A DNA stretch of 5,813 nt from an uncultured Actinomyces sp. (lineage in GTDB: Bacteria; Actinomycetota; Actinomycetes; Actinomycetales; Actinomycetaceae): assembly GCA_937926415.1 (NCBI GenBank), contig CALBAF010000245.1, positions 1-5,813 of the forward strand. The letters run 5' to 3'. A program made the translations under genes and the position numbers. Below the pieces are notes generated by a model. It worked only from the letters and a program-made list of their open reading frames with translations, made no database searches and was not told the DNA's origin. Below are positions 1-5,813 of this stretch, one piece after another. Numbering within the stretch: position 1 is the stretch's first letter; each line of letters starts with the position of its first letter.

Positions 1-505
1 GACGGATCCGGCTGCGGTCGCACCGTTCCACCCCGGCCGCGTCGCGTGTGTCTTCGTGCGCGCTGGACGTGACCTCGTGGATGTTGCCCTTGCCGGCGAG
101 CTGTCGCCCGCTGCGTGCCGCGCATTCGGCCTGCCGGCCCGTTCGTGCGCGTTCGAGATCGACATGGACGCGCTGATCTCTCAGATGAGCGAACAGCCCA
201 TTCAGGTCAAGGGCGTCTCGACGTTCCCGCTGGCCAAGGAAGACATCGCTCTCGTCGTGCCCTCCGATATTCCCGCGTCGCGCGTCGAGCAGATCGTGCG
301 TCAGGGCGCGGGGCAGCTCGCCGAGTCGGTGAGGCTCTTCGACATCTACGAAGGCGATCAGGTTCCCGAGGGGTACCGGTCGCTGGCGTTTGCGCTGCGC
401 CTGCGCGCGGCCGATCACACGCTGACCGCGAAGGAATCCTCGCAGGTGCGCGAGCAGGTCGTCGCGAAGGCGTCCAAGGTCCTGGGGGCGTCGTTGCGCG
501 CCTAA
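1..505 (+). CDS. pheT: Phenylalanine--tRNA ligase beta subunit, C-terminal part (5' end outside window)
   Basis: This is the last 167 residues of the beta chain of phenylalanyl-tRNA synthetase, which with PheS charges tRNA-Phe in the cytoplasm as an alpha2beta2 enzyme. The reading frame is open from base 2 to a TAA at 503-505, so the gene starts upstream of the window; the GTG at 56 is internal. Fragment residues 8-16 (PFHPGRVAC) and 32-36 (GELSP, usually GELHP) match the end of the catalytic-like core of the beta chain. Residues about 73-166 form the FDX-ACB anticodon-binding domain, with STFPLAKEDIALVV at 73-86, LFDIYEGDQVPEGYRSLAF at 112-130 and RLRAADHTLT at 133-142. The domain is complete and ends only one residue before the stop, as is normal for the family. 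pheS would be expected just upstream. A hairpin terminator follows. The identification is secure; the family knowledge is established and the pheS prediction is inference. Confidence 0.96.
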   Translation, partial: TDPAAVAPFHPGRVACVFVRAGRDLVDVALAGELSPAACRAFGLPARSCAFEIDMDALISQMSEQPIQVKGVSTFPLAKEDIALVVPSDIPASRVEQIVRQGAGQLAESVRLFDIYEGDQVPEGYRSLAFALRLRAADHTLTAKESSQVREQVVAKASKVLGASLRA

Positions 506-523
506 GGTCCATCAAGCGACGGG

Positions 524-590
524 CCGGTCGAATCGGTGGTGTGGCACCCCACTCATTTGGGGCGTTGTGCCCATCGATTCGACCGGTTTT
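524..590 (+). terminator. Intrinsic terminator after pheT
   Basis: Two 16-base arms, 524-539 and 571-586, pair almost perfectly (one G-U pair at 536/574) and are followed at once by TTTT at 587-590. The 31-base interior can fold further: GGCAC at 543-547 faces GTGCC at 567-571, and CCCC at 547-550 faces GGGG at 559-562. The position, 18 bases past the pheT stop, fits a rho-independent terminator. The right arm lies where the -35 region of the next gene would be. Confidence 0.8.
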
Positions 591-595
591 CGCTT

Positions 596-601
596 TACGA
601 T
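596..601 (+). promoter_or_regulatory. Candidate -10 element for a leaderless flavodoxin mRNA
   Basis: TACGAT fits the actinobacterial TANNNT -10 pattern. Its last base would be -7 if transcription began at 608, which is the A of the ATG. No purine-rich ribosome binding site precedes that ATG, so a leaderless transcript is the simplest reading. No good -35 is visible; the expected place (about 573-578) is inside the terminator arm. Confidence 0.5.
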
Positions 602-607
602 GGACAC

Positions 608-1096
608 ATGCACATCCTTGTTACTGCATCATCAAAGCACGGGGCGACGGATGAGGTCGCCGACGCCATCGCGAAGCGTCTCGAGGTGGCGGGCTTCACC
701 GTCGATCGTGTCGCACCCGCTGACGTGACCACGGTCGAACCTTACGACGCCGTGGTTGTCGGCTCTGCCGTTTACATTCTCAAGTGGATGCCCGAGGCGC
801 AGGACTTTATGGAGCGCTTTATGGACGATCTGCACGACAAGCCGGTCTGGGCCTTCTCCGTCGGCATGAATGGCGTGCCGAAGCACACGGAACAGGACGG
901 CAATCGTGTCGGCCCGCTGCTGACCCACTTTAACTGCCGCGAGCTGCGTACGTTCCCGGGGCGCTACAAGCCGGAGCTCCTGTCGCTGCGTGAGCGCTCG
1001 GTTGCGCGCCTTGCTGGTGTCGTTGAGGGCGACTTCCGCGATTGGGCGGCGATCGACGCCTGGGCGGACTCGATTGCAGCGCAGCTGCAGGGCTGA
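608..1096 (+). CDS. HemG-like flavodoxin-domain protein
   Basis: A 162-residue cytoplasmic protein with a flavodoxin fold. Residues 1-18 give the first beta strand, then the FMN-phosphate loop TASSKHGAT (6-14) and the start of helix 1. Residues 47-63 (DAVVVGSAVYILKWMPE) match the second conserved block of the HemG/short flavodoxin family, where Gly-Ser-Ala-x-Tyr lies against the FMN ring. Residues 79-89 (PVWAFSVGMNG) form the next core strand. The length is close to E. coli HemG (about 180 residues), a menaquinone-dependent protoporphyrinogen oxidase. Actinobacteria usually make haem through coproporphyrin, so an actual HemG activity is not implied; a general FMN-dependent electron carrier or quinone-linked reductase is as likely. 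The ATG at 608 is chosen because the fold starts there. The upstream GTG at 536 lies in the terminator stem. The gene stands alone between two terminators and so is probably monocistronic. Confidence 0.85.
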   Translation: MHILVTASSKHGATDEVADAIAKRLEVAGFTVDRVAPADVTTVEPYDAVVVGSAVYILKWMPEAQDFMERFMDDLHDKPVWAFSVGMNGVPKHTEQDGNRVGPLLTHFNCRELRTFPGRYKPELLSLRERSVARLAGVVEGDFRDWAAIDAWADSIAAQLQG

Positions 1097-1105
1097 CAAC
1101 GTGTG

Positions 1106-1150
1106 AGCAAGTGGGCGAGGAACCTTCCTCGCCCACTTGCTTATTTATAT
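1106..1150 (+). terminator. Strong intrinsic terminator after the flavodoxin gene
   Basis: A perfect inverted repeat, arms 1106-1121 and 1126-1141 (GC-rich, core GTGGGCGAGG), closes on the four-base loop ACCT. It is followed by a T/A-rich run, TTATTTATAT, up to 1150. It begins 10 bases after the flavodoxin stop codon. This is the clearest terminator in the window and should isolate argR from upstream transcription. Confidence 0.93.
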
Positions 1151-1167
1151 GCATCGGGGTGTATAAT
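1137..1167 (+). promoter_or_regulatory. argR promoter with consensus -10, leaderless type
   Basis: A perfect TATAAT stands at 1162-1167. TTGCTT at 1137-1142 resembles a -35, though the 19-base spacer is long. It overlaps the last bases of the preceding terminator arm. Transcription starting about seven bases past the -10 would begin at 1174-1175, on the A of the argR ATG. No Shine-Dalgarno is present between -10 and ATG. The consensus -10 is seen directly; the leaderless start is inferred from spacing. Confidence 0.72.
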
Positions 1168-1178
1168 CATGCGTATGA
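1146..1178 (+). promoter_or_regulatory. Possible ARG-box operator over the argR promoter
   Basis: An AT-rich stretch around the -10 holds the palindrome ATGCAT (1149-1154) and a related ATGCGTAT (1169-1176), with the ATGC cores 20 bases apart. ArgR hexamers usually bind paired AT-rich palindromes about two helical turns apart, and argR genes are often autoregulated. The match to any known actinobacterial ARG-box consensus is not demonstrated here, so this is a suggestion only. Confidence 0.3.
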
Positions 1179-1690
1179 GTGCAATACCCGCGTTTCCAAG
1201 CACGAAGAGTGCGCGGCACGAGATGATCCGCGATCTCCTGGCGTCCGAATCGATCGGCAGCCAGGAGGGACTGCGCGCCCGCCTGGCCGAGCGGGGCATC
1301 GACGTCACCCAGACGACCCTGTCGCGCGACCTGATGGACCTGCGCGCGACGAAGATTCGCGATGCCTCCGGCGCGCTCATCTACACGGTGCCCGATCACG
1401 ACGGCGGTCTCACCCACGATGCTGAAGCCGCCAACGTTCGGCTCGCGCGCTGGTGCCAGCTCCTCCTCGTTACTTCCGTGAAGGTCGGCAATCAGCTGGT
1501 CCTGCGCACCCAGGTCGGGGCGGCGAACCTGCTCGCTTCGTCGATTGACGCAGTGAGGCGTGATGAGATCGCCGGAACGATCGCCGGCGATGACACAATT
1601 CTCGTGATCTGCCGCAGCGAGGAGGGTGCAGCCGACGTCGAACGCTCCCTTCTCGCGCTCGCTGAACCCGGCGCCCTCCCCGAAAACTAG
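1175..1690 (+). CDS. argR: Arginine repressor ArgR
   Basis: A 171-residue transcription factor that, as a hexamer with bound L-arginine, represses arginine synthesis genes. The N-terminal winged helix-turn-helix covers about residues 11-75: SARHEMIRDLL, the SQEGLRARLAERGIDVTQ helix pair, and the DNA-recognition TTLSRDL at 48-54 with the invariant Ser50-Arg51. The C-terminal oligomerisation and arginine-binding domain covers about 92-165 and includes GAANLLASSID (115-125) and the signature GTIAGDDTI (134-142), whose Asp139-Asp140 pair contacts arginine in E. coli ArgR. All key residues are present and the length is normal. ATG 1175 is preferred to the in-frame ATG at 1169 because it coincides with the expected transcription start below the TATAAT. 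The in-frame GTG at 1103 lies at the foot of the terminator and is rejected. The stop is 63 bases before argG with no clear terminator between, so argR and argG may be co-transcribed. Confidence 0.96.
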   Translation: MSAIPAFPSTKSARHEMIRDLLASESIGSQEGLRARLAERGIDVTQTTLSRDLMDLRATKIRDASGALIYTVPDHDGGLTHDAEAANVRLARWCQLLLVTSVKVGNQLVLRTQVGAANLLASSIDAVRRDEIAGTIAGDDTILVICRSEEGAADVERSLLALAEPGALPEN

Positions 1691-1740
1691 CCTCGGCCTC
1701 GTCGCGCTGACTCGCACGAGCCACCACGAACCCAACAATT

Positions 1741-1747
1741 GAAAGGA
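1741..1747 (+). promoter_or_regulatory. Ribosome binding site of argG
   Basis: GAAAGGA lies six bases before ATG 1754. It selects this ATG over the in-frame TTG at 1739, which is upstream of the site. The 63-base argR-argG gap has no convincing promoter or terminator otherwise. Confidence 0.75.
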
Positions 1748-1753
1748 ACCCAC

Positions 1754-2974
1754 ATGTCGAGCAAGGATCGCGTCGTCCTGGCCTATTCAGGCGGCCTGGA
1801 CACCTCTGTCGCAATCGGATGGATCGGTGAGCAGACCGGCCGTGAGGTCGTCGCCGTCGCCGTTGACGTTGGCCAGGGTGGAGAAGACCTCGAGGTCATT
1901 CGCCAGCGCGCCCTCGACTGTGGTGCTGTGGAGGCCTACGTCGCCGACGCGCGCGACGAATTCGCCAACGAATACTGCATGCCCGCCCTCAAGGCGAACG
2001 CGCTGTACGAAGGTAAGTACCCCCTCGTCTCCGCGCTGTCGCGTCCCGTCATCACGAAGCACCTGGTGAAGGCCGCTCGCGAGTTCGGTGCCACGACCGT
2101 CGCCCACGGCTGTACCGGTAAGGGCAACGACCAGGTCCGCTTCGAAGTCTCGATCACCTCGATGGCACCCGACATGGACTGTATCTCCCCGGTGCGCGAC
2201 CTCGCCCTGACGCGCGACGTCGCGATCGAGTACGCGGAGAAGCACGACCTGCCGATTGAGACGACCAAGCACAACCCCTTCTCGATCGACCAGAATGTGT
2301 GGGGCCGCGCCATTGAGACGGGCTTCCTCGAAGACCTCTGGAACGCCCCGACCAAGGACGTCTACAACTACACCGACGATCCGACATACCCGCCTCTGCC
2401 GGACGAGGTCGTCATCACCTTCGATAAGGGCATCCCCGTCGCCATCGACGGGCGCCCCGTGACGCCGCTCGAGGCCATCCAGGAGATGAACCGTCGCGCG
2501 GGTGCTCAGGGCATCGGCCGTATCGACATGGTCGAGGACCGGCTCGTCGGCATCAAGTCCCGCGAGATTTACGAGGCTCCCGGTGCCGTCGCGCTCATCG
2601 AGGCTCACCAGGCCCTCGAGTCGGTCACGCTGGAGCGCATGCAGCGCCGCTACAAGCGTCAGCTGGAGCAGACCTGGGGCGAGCTCGTGTACGAGGCCCA
2701 GTGGTACTCCCCGCTGAAGAAGTCGATGGACGCGTTCATCGAGCACACGCAGGAATACGTCTCTGGCGACATCCGCATGGTCCTCCACGGTGGTCGTGCG
2801 ACCGTCAACGGTCGCCGCTCCGAGTCTTCGCTCTACGACTTCAATCTCGCCACATACGAGACCGGCGATACATTCGATCAGTCGTCCTCGCGCGGCTTCA
2901 TCGACATCTACGGCCTCCAGTCGAAGCTTGCAGCGGCCCGTGATGTGCGTTTCGGCGTGAACATGGGTTACTGA
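1754..2974 (+). CDS. argG: Argininosuccinate synthase
   Basis: A 406-residue cytoplasmic enzyme (the usual length of the short bacterial class) that condenses citrulline with aspartate, using ATP and releasing AMP and pyrophosphate, to give argininosuccinate. The N-type ATP pyrophosphatase loop [10 protein letters not shown] is at residues 10-19. The second conserved block, [14 protein letters not shown] (118-131), includes the Gly-Asn-Asp-Gln-Val-Arg-Phe that contacts nucleotide and substrates. [14 protein letters not shown] at 177-190 corresponds to the family signature normally written IDENLWGRS-E-G; the Asp-Gln-Asn-Val variant is, from memory, familiar in actinomycetes. The C-terminal multimerisation helix region runs to the TGA without truncation. 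Codon use is strongly G/C-ending with CGC/CGT arginine codons, typical of a native gene. It follows argR closely and probably shares its transcript or is repressed by ArgR. Its usual partner argH is not adjacent: an unrelated membrane-protein gene lies between. Confidence 0.97.
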   Translation: MSSKDRVVLAYSGGLDTSVAIGWIGEQTGREVVAVAVDVGQGGEDLEVIRQRALDCGAVEAYVADARDEFANEYCMPALKANALYEGKYPLVSALSRPVITKHLVKAAREFGATTVAHGCTGKGNDQVRFEVSITSMAPDMDCISPVRDLALTRDVAIEYAEKHDLPIETTKHNPFSIDQNVWGRAIETGFLEDLWNAPTKDVYNYTDDPTYPPLPDEVVITFDKGIPVAIDGRPVTPLEAIQEMNRRAGAQGIGRIDMVEDRLVGIKSREIYEAPGAVALIEAHQALESVTLERMQRRYKRQLEQTWGELVYEAQWYSPLKKSMDAFIEHTQEYVSGDIRMVLHGGRATVNGRRSESSLYDFNLATYETGDTFDQSSSRGFIDIYGLQSKLAAARDVRFGVNMGY

Positions 2975-2989
2975 ACGATCGGTTGAGGG

Positions 2990-3006
2990 CGTTCTCACAG
3001 AGAATG
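2990..3006 (+). other. Short hairpin just after argG
   Basis: Seven-base arms at 2990-2996 and 3000-3006 (one G-U pair) close on an ACA triloop. It is 15 bases past the argG stop. No T-run follows directly, only TTGGGTTT at 3013-3020. It may protect the 3' end of the argG mRNA or help termination; it is weak and may be chance. Confidence 0.3.
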
Positions 3007-3023
3007 TCTCAGTTGGGTTTCAA

Positions 3024-3057
3024 GAGGCGGGAGCGGCGAGAAGGCTGCTCCCGCCTC
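3024..3057 (+). terminator. GC-rich hairpin without U-tract, probable argG terminator
   Basis: A perfect 11-base inverted repeat (3024-3034 with 3047-3057, GAGGCGGGAGC and its complement) extends by three more pairs to leave a six-base loop. There is no T-run after it. Hairpins of this kind serve as factor-aided or non-canonical terminators in some actinobacteria, so a terminator or 3' stabiliser role for the argG transcript is likely but not certain. Confidence 0.6.
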
Positions 3058-3060
3058 GCC

Positions 3061-3066
3061 TACTGT
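3061..3066 (+). promoter_or_regulatory. Possible -10 element of the membrane-protein gene
   Basis: TACTGT fits TANNNT and lies seven bases before ATG 3074, the spacing expected for a leaderless start. No -35-like sequence stands at the expected place, which falls inside the hairpin loop. No Shine-Dalgarno precedes the ATG, which is the main argument for a leaderless transcript. Confidence 0.35.
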
Positions 3067-3073
3067 GTCGTGT

Positions 3074-5813
<2,740 letters not shown>

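Noticed and set aside
536..607. N-terminal extension of the flavodoxin from GTG 536
   Set aside because: The extension lies within the terminator inverted repeat and shows no conserved sequence. The flavodoxin fold begins at ATG 608.
115..654. Plus-strand 179-codon frame overlapping pheT and the flavodoxin start
   Set aside because: It is out of frame with both real genes, crosses the terminator, and is Arg/Ala/Gly-rich without a motif.
1103..1174. N-terminal extension of ArgR from GTG 1103 or ATG 1169
   Set aside because: GTG 1103 would place coding sequence through a perfect terminator and a consensus TATAAT. ATG 1169 is too close to the -10 to be on the transcript.
1691..1740. Possible hairpin between argR and argG
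   Set aside because: Only five-base pairing (CTCGT with ACGAG) could be found and no T-run follows, so it is not listed as a terminator.
1787..2998. 403-codon open frame on the minus strand opposite argG
   Set aside because: It mirrors argG codon by codon, which is typical for GC-rich genes with few stop-forming triplets on the complement. The translation is rich in Val, Asp, Arg, Leu and Gly without any recognisable domain.

Overview
The window looks like a chromosomal segment of a high-GC Gram-positive actinobacterium, most likely in or near the Actinomycetaceae (Actinomyces/Schaalia type). This rests on strongly G/C-biased third codon positions, the style of the ArgG and ArgR sequences, and three genes whose start codons sit directly after a -10-like hexamer with no Shine-Dalgarno, as is common for leaderless mRNAs in this phylum. 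The genus is an inference from protein style, not from a database search.

Layout, all on the + strand: the 3' end of pheT (phenylalanyl-tRNA synthetase beta chain, to 505); a hairpin terminator; a short HemG-like flavodoxin gene (608-1096); a second, very strong hairpin terminator; argR (1175-1690); argG (1754-2974); a hairpin without a U-tract; a polytopic membrane protein of the O-antigen ligase/polymerase type (3074-4429); and argH (4473 to beyond the right edge, 447 residues visible). The minus strand shows long open frames opposite argG and argH, but these are composition shadows.

The metabolic core is the last part of arginine synthesis with its regulator. ArgG joins citrulline and aspartate to give argininosuccinate, ArgH splits this into arginine and fumarate, and ArgR senses arginine. 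In other actinobacteria such as Mycobacterium tuberculosis, pheST lies close upstream of an argCJBDFRGH cluster. Here pheT is followed by argR-argG-argH without argCJBDF, so the segment looks like a reduced version of that arrangement, with a flavodoxin gene where the early genes would be. An unrelated surface-polysaccharide-type membrane gene also separates argG from argH.

No CRISPR array, insertion sequence, tRNA or rRNA gene was seen. The genes themselves are recognisable families. The points worth a second look are the split argG/argH pair, the missing argCJBDF block, and the repeated compact arrangement of hairpin, -10 element and leaderless start.
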